Assembly (NCBI RefSeq): GCF_000702945.1 | Contig: NZ_JNLE01000003.1 | Coordinates: forward strand, 1,721,501 to 1,785,500 | Direction of reading: 5' to 3' | Origin: Clostridium sp. KNHs205 | GTDB lineage: Bacteria; Bacillota; Clostridia; Lachnospirales; Lachnospiraceae | DNA: 64,000 bases | Part shown: piece after piece, positions 9,984-19,457 of the stretch | Numbering within the stretch: the stretch's first letter is position 1 | Layout: each line of letters begins with the position of its first letter | Made by a program: the position numbers and the translations under genes | Notes under the pieces: generated by a model | Told to the model about the DNA's origin: nothing | Seen by the model: the letters and a program-made list of their open reading frames with translations, nothing else | Database searches by the model: none

Positions 9984-10034
9984 TAGCAGTATCTTAATAT
10001 ATATGTGTACAGAGGTACACAGATGGGAGAGTAT

Positions 10035-11162
10035 ATGAAGGACGGGGCATATTATACAGGAAGCTATCCGAATCTATTGGCGGAAGCAGGACTGTCGGAG
10101 CAGGAAATCAACCGCAGGATAGAGGAAGCATTTCACACCATGTTTTTTGATGAGCAGGAAAAGTTCTATTTTGAAATGGGTCAGGACAAGGGTTATATGA
10201 TGGATACCGGAAATTTTGATGCAAGGACCGAAGGCATGAGCTATGGAATGATGATGGCGGTGCAGATGGACCGAAAGGATATCTTTGACAGGTTGTGGCT
10301 TTTTTCAAAAACATATATGTATCAGAGCAGCGGAAAGTATGAAGGGTATTTTGCCTGGTCCGTAGCAACAGACGGAAAGAAAAATGCGGAAGGGCCTGCA
10401 CCGGATGGAGAAGAATATTATGCAATGGCACTCTTTTTTGCTTCCCACCGCTGGGGAGAAGGAGAAGCACCTTTTGATTACAGTACACAGGCAAGGAATA
10501 TATTAAAGCATTGTGTTCACCAGCATGAGCTGACAGCAGAGGGCAGTCCAATGTGGGAGCCTGAGAACCATTATATCAAATTTGTTCCGGAGTCCCCTTT
10601 TTCCGATCCTTCCTATCATCTGCCCCATTTTTACGAGCTGTTTGCGGAATGGGCGGAGGAAGAAGACAGGGAGTTCTTTAAAGAAGCGGCAAAAGAGAGC
10701 CGGAGATATCTATTGCTGGCATGCCATCCTCAGACAGGCATGGCTTCGGAATATGCGGAATTTGATGGTACGCCAAGGAGGCTGTTCCATGACGGACAGT
10801 TCTATTCCGATGCCTATAGGGTTGCCATGAATATCGGACTGGATAGAGCCTGGTTCAACAAAGAAGAGGCCCTGGGAGAGGTTATTGACCGGTTACAGGC
10901 ATTTTTCTCTGAAAATACAAAACTGGGTGAGTATGACAATTATCTTATTGACGGAACCTCTCTGGGGCAGCCCGCGCTTCACCCGGTAGCTATTATAGCC
11001 ACCAATGCGGCAGGGTCATTGGCAGCCAGAGGAAAATACAGAATGGATTGGGTCAGAAATTTCCTAAATACTCCTCTTAGAAAAGGTGAGAGAAGATATT
11101 ACGATAACTGTCTGTATTTCTTCTCCCTGTTGATGCTGGCGGGTAGATATCGGATATATTAA
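10035..11162 (+). CDS. GH8 reducing-end xylose-releasing exo-oligoxylanase (Rex)
   Basis: This enzyme removes xylose from the reducing end of xylo-oligosaccharides in the cytoplasm (EC 3.2.1.156). It closely resembles Bacillus halodurans Rex as I remember it. Motifs TGNFDARTEGMSYGMMMAVQ, PAPDGEEYYAM and FHDGQFYSDAYR carry the three expected acidic residues at 66, 124 and 259, a constant offset of four from the Bacillus enzyme (70, 128, 263). ATG 10035 follows GGGAGAG and starts as the family does (MKDGAYYT). ATG 10023 or GTG 10005 would add 4 or 10 residues and cannot be excluded. No signal peptide. It complements GH43, which works from the other end. Confidence 0.93.
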   Translation: MKDGAYYTGSYPNLLAEAGLSEQEINRRIEEAFHTMFFDEQEKFYFEMGQDKGYMMDTGNFDARTEGMSYGMMMAVQMDRKDIFDRLWLFSKTYMYQSSGKYEGYFAWSVATDGKKNAEGPAPDGEEYYAMALFFASHRWGEGEAPFDYSTQARNILKHCVHQHELTAEGSPMWEPENHYIKFVPESPFSDPSYHLPHFYELFAEWAEEEDREFFKEAAKESRRYLLLACHPQTGMASEYAEFDGTPRRLFHDGQFYSDAYRVAMNIGLDRAWFNKEEALGEVIDRLQAFFSENTKLGEYDNYLIDGTSLGQPALHPVAIIATNAAGSLAARGKYRMDWVRNFLNTPLRKGERRYYDNCLYFFSLLMLAGRYRIY

Positions 11163-11273
11163 TTGGAGAAGGAAGCCGACAGCTTTCATTTATTCTCAAA
11201 AGTACCTTTGAAGACTGCAAGGTGTACTGTTGCGTATCAATAATAATGCAACGAAAAGCAGAAATCATACAAG

Positions 11274-11313
11274 AGGGAGACAGAGCCGTCAGCGGGCAGT
11301 GTCTCCCTTTATT
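11274..11313 (+). terminator. Terminator after the xylan block
   Basis: AGGGAGAC (11274-11281) pairs with GTCTCCCT (11301-11308) and is followed by a short T-rich run (TTATT). It separates the GH8 gene from the export operon. The T-run is weak, so read-through is possible. Confidence 0.6.
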
Positions 11314-11366
11314 GGAATTATATATTTGATGTTTTACGGGTGAAGCTGTAAACAGACGGAGGTTTT

Positions 11367-12440
11367 ATGGGATATGGAATCAAGTTCAGGGGGAGACTGG
11401 TCCTTACACTTGCAATGGCAGTATTGCTCCAGGGCTGTCTTCCAAAAGAGGAAGTACTGCCGGATGCCCCTGTGATAAAGACAGAAGAAATAAAGGAGTA
11501 TAAAAAAGCGGAGGTCATGAGGGGAGATATCATAGAAAGTGTAACAATTGACTGTACCTATACAGCGCTTTATAAGGAAGATTTAAAGTTTTCCATCAGT
11601 GGAAAAATTATTGACCATATCTATGTAAAAGAAGGCGACAGGGTAGAAAAAGGAGATCTTCTGGCTGACCTGGTCATGGACGATACGCAAAGTAAGATAG
11701 AGGAATATAGTAATAATCTGGAATTCCTGAAATTGAATCTTTCGAATCTAAAGGAAATAAAAGTACTTGCAGCTTCAAGTCTTAAGAAGCTTAAAGCCAC
11801 AGAAGGCTATACCGTAAATATCGGTGAGCAATATGAAAGAGATATTTCAGGTTATGACAATGATATGGAAAAACTGGAGGATAGTATCTATATCACCAAA
11901 AAAAGACTGGAGAATGCCAGAGAGGATTTAAACAATCACAGAATTCTGGCAGGAATGAATGGTATGGTATCCTTTATCGCCGGTTACAGAAGCGGAGACT
12001 TTTCCAAGAAAGAGATGACTATGATCACTCTTTATGATCCGGAGGAAATGCTCTTTTATGCTGAAGGAGAGAATATCAGGTATCTCGCACCGGGTGATAA
12101 GGTAACGGTCAAGATGTTTGGAGAAAATGTGGAAGCAGAAGTTCTTGATCTGGACGAAAAGAAGAATGAAGCCGGAGGACTTTACCTAAAAGCTTTGAAA
12201 AAACCGGAAAGGCTTCAGATGGATGCCAAAGGAGAAATCACCCTGATTTTGAAGGAAGCCAGGGATGTGCTCTATCTGCCTGTATCTGCCGTCTATGAAG
12301 AAAATGGAGCATCTGTGGTTTATGTAGAGGATGGAGATGGCTTCAAAAGCGTGAAGGAAATAAAGACCGGATTTACGGCAGAAAGGAAAATAGAAATTCT
12401 GTCAGGTCTTGAGGAGGGTGACAGTGTCATACTGGAATAG
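11367..12440 (+). CDS. MacA/HlyD-like efflux adaptor, lipoprotein (adaptor 1)
   Basis: A 357-residue membrane-fusion-type adaptor. The signal ends in lipobox LLQGC (Cys about 26). The core is a split lipoyl-like fold (IYVKEGDRVEKGDLLADL near residue 90, then HRILAGMNGMVSFIAGY) around a coiled-coil hairpin of about 70 residues. A C-terminal barrel/membrane-proximal part follows (PVSAVYEENGASVVYV). The ribosome site is ACGGAGG. It overlaps the next adaptor gene. In Gram-positive bacteria such proteins sit on FtsX-type permeases and help extrude peptides, antibiotics or other amphiphiles. The substrate here is unknown. Confidence 0.82.
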   Translation: MGYGIKFRGRLVLTLAMAVLLQGCLPKEEVLPDAPVIKTEEIKEYKKAEVMRGDIIESVTIDCTYTALYKEDLKFSISGKIIDHIYVKEGDRVEKGDLLADLVMDDTQSKIEEYSNNLEFLKLNLSNLKEIKVLAASSLKKLKATEGYTVNIGEQYERDISGYDNDMEKLEDSIYITKKRLENAREDLNNHRILAGMNGMVSFIAGYRSGDFSKKEMTMITLYDPEEMLFYAEGENIRYLAPGDKVTVKMFGENVEAEVLDLDEKKNEAGGLYLKALKKPERLQMDAKGEITLILKEARDVLYLPVSAVYEENGASVVYVEDGDGFKSVKEIKTGFTAERKIEILSGLEEGDSVILE

Positions 12441-13521
12441 ATTGGGAATAAAATATGCGGCAGTATGTCTGCTGGTGCTTCTGCTAAATGGCTGTGAAAA
12501 AGCGGAGCAGTCCGTGCCGGTACTGTCGGAGTCAGCTGGAACTCAGCTGGAAACCGCTGTGGTAACCAGGGGGGATTTGTTTGAAATGACCACTTTTGAC
12601 GGAAAGGTGTATCCGGAGCTTAAGGAGCTTACCTTTGGTACAGAGGGGACAGTAGCAGAAGTTAAGGTAGCTCTGGGAGATACGGTAAAAAAGGGGGATA
12701 CCCTGTTCCTTTTAAAAAACGAAGGGCTGGAACAGGAACTGGCTTCCCTGAAGGAACAGCTGAAGGAGTCCGAAGTAAACAATTCCTATGAGTACGATAT
12801 ACAGAAGCTGGAGCTTGAAATTCAAAAGCTTACACTTAAGCAGAAGCAGGAGGAGAAGGCACCGGCAATAGAAATTGCCCAGATTCAGGCAAATTATGAC
12901 CGGCAGAAACTGCTGTTGGAGCAGTACTTAAAAGTAAAGGATTTTGACAAAAAGCAACTGCAGGTAAAGATACAGGAGTTAGAGAAAAGTATGAACTCCT
13001 TTCGCATAACAGCACCTGCTGACGGTAAGGTAGTTTATTTAAAGGAGACTCATTTAGATACACCTGTTAAAGAAGGAGATACCGCTATATACCTGGCGGA
13101 CTATTCCGGGCTCTATATCCAGGGGGAGTATCTGGAAGAAGCTGTGGTAGAAAAGGCAGAGCTGGTGTATGCACTGATAAAGGGCAGGGAGTACCCGCTG
13201 GAATACGATCCCTATACCGTTGAAGAACTGCTGCGTATGAAGAACAGCAGCACCGGCATGGGCAGCCGTTTTCGTTTCAAAGAGAGCGGTGATTATGCTT
13301 CCGGAGATTATGGGTGTATCTGTCTTAAAAATAAGGTGGAAAGCAATGTCCTCAGTATCCCAAAGACCGCGCTGAACAGCGACGGAGAAGAAGCTTTTGT
13401 CTATCTGGTAATTGATGGTGCATTGGTAAAACGGACTGTTAAGACAGGAATGGAGACCAGCATACAGGTGGAGATAAAAGACGGACTGAAGGAAGGAGAG
13501 GTGGTATATGTCAAAGGCTAG
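12424..13521 (+). CDS. MacA/HlyD-like efflux adaptor, lipoprotein (adaptor 2)
   Basis: A 365-residue second adaptor, clearly different from the first. GTG 12424 is preferred: GAGGAGGGTG precedes it, and it overlaps the first adaptor's end by 17 bases. The TTG at 12409 lies inside that ribosome site. The signal carries lipobox LLNGC. The lipoyl half-motif EVKVALGDTVKKGDTLFLLK is followed by a Glu/Lys/Leu coiled coil of about 85 residues and the second half ITAPADGKVVYLKE. A C-terminal domain contains VLSIPKTALNSDGEEAFVYL. It should pair with the FtsX permease downstream. Confidence 0.82.
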   Translation: MSYWNRLGIKYAAVCLLVLLLNGCEKAEQSVPVLSESAGTQLETAVVTRGDLFEMTTFDGKVYPELKELTFGTEGTVAEVKVALGDTVKKGDTLFLLKNEGLEQELASLKEQLKESEVNNSYEYDIQKLELEIQKLTLKQKQEEKAPAIEIAQIQANYDRQKLLLEQYLKVKDFDKKQLQVKIQELEKSMNSFRITAPADGKVVYLKETHLDTPVKEGDTAIYLADYSGLYIQGEYLEEAVVEKAELVYALIKGREYPLEYDPYTVEELLRMKNSSTGMGSRFRFKESGDYASGDYGCICLKNKVESNVLSIPKTALNSDGEEAFVYLVIDGALVKRTVKTGMETSIQVEIKDGLKEGEVVYVKG

Positions 13522-14890
13522 GAAAATAATATGCCTCATAGCAGCCGGAAGCCTGGCACTTTCCCTGATAACCGTAAGAGTTGCCCTTGCGGACAGTAAG
13601 TCTGTCTTTCAAAAGACCGGAGGAGAAAGACCTGGGACAGAAACGGCAAAGACCAGAGAAGAAAAACCTGGGACAGAAACAGCAAAGACCGGAGAAGAAA
13701 AACCTGGAACAGAAACAGTAAAGACCGGAGAAGAAAAGCCTGGGACAGAAATAGCAAAGACCGGAGAAGAAAAAACTGGGGCAGAAACAGCAAAGACCAA
13801 TGAAGAAAGTTCTAAGACAGAAACAGTAAAGACCGATGAAGAAAGTCCTGAGACAGAAATTACAAATGGCGGAAAAGATTCTAATAAAGAGACCGGTCAA
13901 GCGGGAGAAGTAAATTATGAAGAAGTTGTCATCGGTGATTATGAGGAAAAAGGGACTCTAAAGAATCTGGAATGGAAGTATCTCAGATATGACAGCTTGT
14001 CTATACCTTATCCCAGTGGTACCTTTGTTAGCTATCTGGTGGAGGAAGGACAGGAGGTAAAAAAAGGAGAGAAGCTGCTCTCTTATCGGCTCCCTTTTGA
14101 CCCAATCAGTCTGGAGGAGAAGGAACTGAAGCTGAAGCAGAGCCTTGAAGCATATGAGCTGGCCTGCCGGCAAAGGGAGGCGGAGATAGACGAGAGTGAG
14201 AAGCGGCTTAAAATCCTGGAACAGGAGACCTATGAAGCAAAAATAGCAAAGCTGAACCTGGAGAAGCAGAAGCTTTCTTTTCGGCAGTATTGTTACCAGA
14301 CAGAAAAAGCCCTGGATATACAGAAAGAAGATATCAAGACAATAAAGGCAAAAGAAGAACTCCAATATCTGTATGCTCCATATGACGGTTTCATTCATAA
14401 AGGGGATGGGGTATCGGAAGCTATGGACATCGACAGCCGGAAGGTGCTATTGACCATTCTGGATAAAAAAAGTGCCGTATTAGGCACAGAGGTAAGCGGA
14501 AATGAAAGCCTTTGGTTTGATATGAAGGTTTCGGTGACAGGTATCATAAACCGAAAGGAAGATAAGGATAACCTTCACACAGGCAGAATCCTTTCCAGTG
14601 ATTCTTTGTTTGAAGGAAAGCTTACAACAGGCATGCTCTATGTTGCAGTGGATGATCGGGAATTGGTGGATACCATCCAAATGGCTAATATAACTGCGGC
14701 AGCAGTGACCGTTGAGCAGGTTCCGATTATACCGTTAAAGGCCGTTAAAACGGAAAATGACCGGAAATATGTCTACCAGAAAGACAGTGACGGCAGCCTC
14801 AGACGGCAGTATATCACCGGCAGGGATAATGGAACGGATATGTGGGTGTACAACGGTCTGTCTGCGGGACAGAATATCGTAGTGGATTAG
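13508..14890 (+). CDS. HlyD-like efflux adaptor with 12-residue tandem-repeat linker (adaptor 3)
   Basis: A 460-residue third adaptor. ATG 13508 overlaps the previous gene by 14 bases, with AAGGAGAGG upstream. The N-terminal hydrophobic segment (about residues 6-29) ends at ALAD without a lipobox Cys, so it is either cleaved or acts as a membrane anchor. Residues 37-120 are seven copies of a 12-residue unit like KTGEEKPGTETA. The lipoyl half YLVEEGQEVKKGEKLLSYRL, a coiled coil (about 200-285), and the second half LYAPYDGFIHKGDG follow. The C-terminal domain has the PIIPLKAVKTENDRKYVYQK motif. The linker could reach through the cell wall. Confidence 0.78.
   Translation: MSKARKIICLIAAGSLALSLITVRVALADSKSVFQKTGGERPGTETAKTREEKPGTETAKTGEEKPGTETVKTGEEKPGTEIAKTGEEKTGAETAKTNEESSKTETVKTDEESPETEITNGGKDSNKETGQAGEVNYEEVVIGDYEEKGTLKNLEWKYLRYDSLSIPYPSGTFVSYLVEEGQEVKKGEKLLSYRLPFDPISLEEKELKLKQSLEAYELACRQREAEIDESEKRLKILEQETYEAKIAKLNLEKQKLSFRQYCYQTEKALDIQKEDIKTIKAKEELQYLYAPYDGFIHKGDGVSEAMDIDSRKVLLTILDKKSAVLGTEVSGNESLWFDMKVSVTGIINRKEDKDNLHTGRILSSDSLFEGKLTTGMLYVAVDDRELVDTIQMANITAAAVTVEQVPIIPLKAVKTENDRKYVYQKDSDGSLRRQYITGRDNGTDMWVYNGLSAGQNIVVD
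13616..13867 (+). repeat. Seven in-frame 36-bp tandem repeats in the third adaptor gene
   Basis: Seven consecutive 36-base units, each beginning ACC(G/A)(G/A)(A/T)G and reading as 12 residues. Units 1-5 are nearly identical and units 6-7 are diverged. The length keeps the frame, so copy number could vary without breaking the protein. Confidence 0.92.
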
Positions 14891-14903
14891 GCAGGGGGTT
14901 CAT

Positions 14904-17738
14904 ATGTTTAAATATGTAATACATAAAATATTGAATAAAAAATGGATGGCTGCCAGTCTGATATTGGGGAATCTTCTGCTCATTGGTATGGTGTCAGGAA
15001 GTGTGGTCTATTCCAATGCAGTACTGAACAGGCTGCTGGTGAAAGAATTGAATAATGCCATGGAGACTACAGGGGTCTATCCTTTGCAGACCGCAGTAGA
15101 GATCCGAATGGACAGAACCAGAAGTGATGTTAGTGTAGCTGGCAAGGTAAAGGAGCTGGAATACCTGACAGACAGCCTTCCCTCCAATATGCAGCTGAAA
15201 GCCAGGGAAATTATCAGAAACTATTATATCCGCACCAACTATCTGTATGCCCCGGAGGAGAAAGAGGTCAATTCCCAGGTACTGGATCTTTCTTTTCTTT
15301 CTGGTATGGAGGACCATGTAACCATGCTTTCCGGTAAGACCTACAGCAGTCAGCTGGTAGACGGTGCCATTGAGGTTATCGTAAGCCGGAAAGCCATGAT
15401 GGAGCAGGAGCTTATGTTAGGGGAAGAACTTTATCTGGCAGATGCCAGGGATAAAGAAGGAAACCCATATAAGATAAGGATAACAGGAGTCTTTCAAAAT
15501 TCAGAAAGCGAGGATGTCTATTGGGTAAAAAGTCCTGATGCCTATTCCAAGCAGTTTTTTATGGATGAGGACTTATTCCGGGAGCTATTTGTGAATTATG
15601 AAGCACCTCAATATAAATGGAACAGTATTTTTTATGTGCTGATGGATTACAGTGACATCAAATCGGGGCAGGTTGGAAATATGTCGTCTGTTCTGGAACG
15701 GTTCAGTGAAAAGGTCATAGCCATGGACTGTTACAGTTACAAGGAATACTTCGGTGAGTTGTTAAAGGATTTTCAGGTGAAAGAGGTCAGATTAAATAAC
15801 ATACTCTTTCTGCTGGAAATTCCCATTTTTATATTGCTGCTGGTCTTTATCTATATGGTAAACAAACAGATGATGCTAAATGAACGCGGAGACATTGCCA
15901 TGCTAAAGAGCCGGGGTGCTTCAGGTGGACATATTATCAGGATATATCTGTACCAGGGAATTATATTTTCAGTATTGGGATTGCTGCTTGGTATCCCTCT
16001 TGGGCTTTTTTTCTGTTACAGCCTTGGAAACTCCAATGCTTTCCTGGAGTTTGTATCAAGAACCGCCCTTAAAGTGGATTTTACAGGGAAAGCCTTTCTT
16101 GCGTCTCTGCTCTGTGGAGGGATATCCCTGGTCATAACTTTGGTGCTGGCATTTTGGCACACCGGAGAGACCATTGTATCCTACAAACGGAAGCTCAACA
16201 AAAAGGCGGGAAAACCGGTGCTTAAAAGTCTGGTGGCAGGGGCTGTATTCCTTAGTATTGCAGGCTACAGTCTGTATAATTTCAAACTGCATGCAGATAC
16301 CCTGGCAGCAGGAAAAGGTCTTGATCCGCTGTTATTTTGCGGCGCAATATTTTTTATACTGGGAATGGCTTTTCTGGTGCAGGGATTGTTCCCGTTTATG
16401 ACGGAGGTTATATTCTGTGCAGGTAAAAATTTCTGGAACCCGGCGGCTTATGCCTCCTTCCAGAAGCTTAACAAAGCTTCCGATAACCAGGGTTTTATTC
16501 TGCTCTTTCTTATACTCACAGTTTCACTGGGCATTTTTGATGCTACTCTGGCCAGAACCATTAACGGCAATGAAGAGGACCGAATTGTTTATACCACAGG
16601 TGCTGATCTGGTACTGCAGGAGAAATGGGTCAGTAACAAGGAGGATATCCAGGCATATGTGGCAGCCTTAAAAGCCATGGGTCAGAATGTAGATGAGAGC
16701 CAGTTTACTGTGGTCTATACGGAACCGGACTTTGACAGGTATAAGGAGCTGGAGGGAGTAGAAAAAGTAACAAAGGTATTGATGGATAAAGGCCTTCAGG
16801 TTAATGGAAACAGCGGTAAGATCAACACAACTCTTATGGGGATCCAGACAAAGGGATTCGGAGAAACTGTAAATTTTAAAGACGGACTGCTTCAGACCCA
16901 TTGGTATAACTACCTCAACGAAATGGGAGCATCGGAAGACGGAATCCTGGTTTCTTCTAATTTCAGGGATATGCTTGGCTATAAGACCGGTGATACCATA
17001 ACCTGTTCCGGAGAGGATGGCAGTTTTACCGGGATAATCAAGGGCTTTGTGGATTACTGGCCGTCTTATGCACCGGTAACCCTGGAAAAAAGCAAAGACG
17101 GAAAAGCTGCGGAGGTTAATCAATTCCTGATTGTGGCTAATCTTTCAAAAGTACAGAAGGAATGGGGGATAACACCTTACCAGATCTGGATAAAGACCAG
17201 CGGTTCCTCTTCTTTTATCTATAATTTTGCAGGGCAAAACAATCTGCAGTTTGAGGTATTCAAAGACCTGTCAGCAAATATCATAGAGAAGAACAACGAT
17301 CCCTTTTACCAGGGAACCAATGGTATCCTCACACTGGGATTTATTATCATCCTGCTGATCTGCGCAATAGGATTCCTGATTTTTTGGATTTTATCTATTT
17401 TTACCAGAACACTGCAATTCGGTGTACTGCGTGCCATGGGTATGACCCTGGGTGAAATAATAGGGATGCTGGTACAGGAACAGCTCTTTTTATCAGTACT
17501 GCCTATTTTCTTTGGAATACTTATCGGAAGACTGGTATCCGGTTTGTTCGTGCCTCTGATTCAGATAGCATATACCTCCTCTGAACAGATTCTTCCTCTT
17601 GAAATCATGGAGCAGGGAAGTGACAGGATCCGGGTATTGGTGATAGTAGCTGCAGTGGTGCTTTTGTGTATGCTGATAATCGGCAAGCTTATCTCTGATA
17701 TGAAAGTGACAAAAGCTTTAAAATTAGGAGAGGATTAA
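14904..17738 (+). CDS. FtsX/MacB-type ABC transporter permease, 944 residues
   Basis: A large permease with an N-terminal membrane segment (about 15-38), an extracellular region of about 250 residues, then a three-helix FtsX core (about 295-420, including MLNERGDIAMLKSRGASGGH). More membrane segments lie near 440-500, with a second large extracellular region (about 540-790). The final FtsX core begins near 805 (LQFGVLRAMGMTLGEIIGML). The double-FtsX layout is that of the LolCDE/MacB-like exporters of Firmicutes. The ribosome site is GCAGGGGG. It lies 14 bases after adaptor 3 and 8 bases before the first ATPase gene, so all are one operon. Confidence 0.88.
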   Translation: MFKYVIHKILNKKWMAASLILGNLLLIGMVSGSVVYSNAVLNRLLVKELNNAMETTGVYPLQTAVEIRMDRTRSDVSVAGKVKELEYLTDSLPSNMQLKAREIIRNYYIRTNYLYAPEEKEVNSQVLDLSFLSGMEDHVTMLSGKTYSSQLVDGAIEVIVSRKAMMEQELMLGEELYLADARDKEGNPYKIRITGVFQNSESEDVYWVKSPDAYSKQFFMDEDLFRELFVNYEAPQYKWNSIFYVLMDYSDIKSGQVGNMSSVLERFSEKVIAMDCYSYKEYFGELLKDFQVKEVRLNNILFLLEIPIFILLLVFIYMVNKQMMLNERGDIAMLKSRGASGGHIIRIYLYQGIIFSVLGLLLGIPLGLFFCYSLGNSNAFLEFVSRTALKVDFTGKAFLASLLCGGISLVITLVLAFWHTGETIVSYKRKLNKKAGKPVLKSLVAGAVFLSIAGYSLYNFKLHADTLAAGKGLDPLLFCGAIFFILGMAFLVQGLFPFMTEVIFCAGKNFWNPAAYASFQKLNKASDNQGFILLFLILTVSLGIFDATLARTINGNEEDRIVYTTGADLVLQEKWVSNKEDIQAYVAALKAMGQNVDESQFTVVYTEPDFDRYKELEGVEKVTKVLMDKGLQVNGNSGKINTTLMGIQTKGFGETVNFKDGLLQTHWYNYLNEMGASEDGILVSSNFRDMLGYKTGDTITCSGEDGSFTGIIKGFVDYWPSYAPVTLEKSKDGKAAEVNQFLIVANLSKVQKEWGITPYQIWIKTSGSSSFIYNFAGQNNLQFEVFKDLSANIIEKNNDPFYQGTNGILTLGFIIILLICAIGFLIFWILSIFTRTLQFGVLRAMGMTLGEIIGMLVQEQLFLSVLPIFFGILIGRLVSGLFVPLIQIAYTSSEQILPLEIMEQGSDRIRVLVIVAAVVLLCMLIIGKLISDMKVTKALKLGED

Positions 17739-17745
17739 GTCGGAT

Positions 17746-18426
17746 ATGAATCAGATAATGAAAACCAGTGGAATTAACAGATATTTTGCAGTTCCCGGCG
17801 GAAACAGTCTTCATGTTCTAAAGGATATAACCATGGAAATTCCGGAGGGAAAGCTTACAATCTTAAAAGGGCGCTCCGGTTCAGGCAAGACGACCCTGAT
17901 GAATATCTTAGGGGCCCTTGATACGGCTACTTCCGGAGAAATACTATTTGACGGTGTACGTCTGGAGGAACTGGGGGAAAGGAGCCGCTGCAGGCTCAGA
18001 AGAACAAAGATGGGATTTATTTTCCAGTCGGTTGCCCTCATACCCACCATGAATGCTTATGAAAATGTGGAATATATGCTCCGGATGGCAGGGATAAAAA
18101 AGAATCGGAATGACAGGGTGAAAGAAAGCCTTAAACTGGTAGGGCTGGCAGGCAGAATGGATCATATGCCCCAGGAGCTTTCCGGAGGAGAACAGCAAAG
18201 GACTGCCATTGCCCGTGCAATTGTCCATAAACCCAGAATCATCTTTGCAGATGAACCTACGGCAGAGTTGGATACGAAAACGGCTCTTCAAATTGTTAAG
18301 ATTTTCAAGAACCTGACGGAACAGGAAGGAATAACGGTACTGATGACAACCCATGACACGGATCTGATGGAAATGGGAGACAGGGTATATGAGCTGGAGG
18401 ATGGTGGTTTTATTGGAAGAGAATAG
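17746..18426 (+). CDS. ABC transporter ATP-binding protein (MacB/LolD type) 1
   Basis: A 226-residue nucleotide-binding protein with Walker A GRSGSGKTT (about 44), Q-loop FQSVALIPTMNAYENVE, signature LSGGEQQR, Walker B IIFADEPTAELD and the H-loop THDTD. These are the hallmarks of the LolD/FtsE-like ATPases that power FtsX-type permeases. It starts 8 bases after the permease. The next gene encodes a second complete ATPase, so the exporter could use a heterodimer. Confidence 0.92.
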   Translation: MNQIMKTSGINRYFAVPGGNSLHVLKDITMEIPEGKLTILKGRSGSGKTTLMNILGALDTATSGEILFDGVRLEELGERSRCRLRRTKMGFIFQSVALIPTMNAYENVEYMLRMAGIKKNRNDRVKESLKLVGLAGRMDHMPQELSGGEQQRTAIARAIVHKPRIIFADEPTAELDTKTALQIVKIFKNLTEQEGITVLMTTHDTDLMEMGDRVYELEDGGFIGRE

Positions 18427-18436
18427 AGAGGCTTAT

Positions 18437-19297
18437 ATGATTCAGTGCGATAACCTGGTTAAGATCTATAAGACCAGAGACAGCGAAGTGCTGGCCCTGC
18501 AGGGACTGGATATGACAGTCCGGCCCGGGGAGCTTTTGGCAGTAGTTGGTAAAAGCGGCAGTGGAAAATCCACCTTTCTAAATATGATAGGAGGACTTGA
18601 CAAACCCTCTGCGGGTAAGCTGATGGTGGACGGTAAAAATCTGTTCACCATGACACAGAAGGAGCTTGTGGAATATAAGAAAAAGACAGTGGGATTTGTC
18701 TGGCAGAACAATGCCAGAAATCTTTTCCCTTACCTGAATGCATTGGAAAATATACAGGTTCCCATGCTGTTTACCGGAGAAAAGCAGCGAAAGGAAAAAG
18801 CTTTGGAGTTACTGGAACTGGTAGGGATGTCTCACCGCAAATATAATAAACTGGCGGAATTATCCGGAGGGGAACAACAGAGGATTGCCATCGCCATTGC
18901 CCTGGCAAATGCTCCGAAGCTTTTATTGGCGGATGAACCAACGGGGTCGGTGGATAAAAAGACCTCTGACTATATTCTGGATATTTTCAGAGAACTGAAC
19001 AGAAGTAAAAAGACTACCGTCCTGATTGTAACCCATGACAATGCCCTGGCAAGAAAAGTTAACCGCGTTATTTCCATCCAGGACGGTAAAATCAGCAGTG
19101 AACTTCATGCAAGATATGATCTGGAAGCTTTGAAGGAGCTTGCCTGGGAAGAGGGGCATGAAGAATATACCATTCTGGACAGGGCAAACCGCCTGCAGCT
19201 GCCTTCGGAAATGCTGGAGAAGATGGGGGTTCAGGACAATAAGGTGATATTGGAATTTGAACAGGACAGGATAATCATTAAGGCGGTCTCCTCCTAA
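18437..19297 (+). CDS. ABC transporter ATP-binding protein (MacB/LolD type) 2
   Basis: A 286-residue second ATPase. ATG 18437 is chosen because AGAGAGG precedes it and the product starts like family members (MIQCDNLVKIYKT). Walker A GKSGSGKST, signature LSGGEQQR, Walker B LLLADEPTGSVD and THDNA are complete. It carries about 60 extra C-terminal residues after the ATPase core (ELAWEEGHEEYTILDRANRL onward), resembling small AbrB-like or regulatory tails on some Firmicutes exporters; their role is unknown. It is the last gene of the export operon. Confidence 0.9.
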   Translation: MIQCDNLVKIYKTRDSEVLALQGLDMTVRPGELLAVVGKSGSGKSTFLNMIGGLDKPSAGKLMVDGKNLFTMTQKELVEYKKKTVGFVWQNNARNLFPYLNALENIQVPMLFTGEKQRKEKALELLELVGMSHRKYNKLAELSGGEQQRIAIAIALANAPKLLLADEPTGSVDKKTSDYILDIFRELNRSKKTTVLIVTHDNALARKVNRVISIQDGKISSELHARYDLEALKELAWEEGHEEYTILDRANRLQLPSEMLEKMGVQDNKVILEFEQDRIIIKAVSS

Positions 19298-19457
19298 CGG
19301 GTTGTTCCGGCACTACATTGCATTTCACTTAATTCAGTACCTGCTGTTTGCACTGTTACTGTATTGCTGTAGAGGCTTACAACCAATAAAAAACATAATT
19401 TAATGAGTTCAGAATAAGGGAACACACATAGCAGAATAGCGAAAGGAGACAGAAAAA

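Noticed and set aside
13511..13900. Long minus-strand frames opposite the third adaptor's repeat region
   Set aside because: They are the mirror of the 36-bp coding repeats (Cys/Phe/Leu-rich periodic translation), with no ribosome site.
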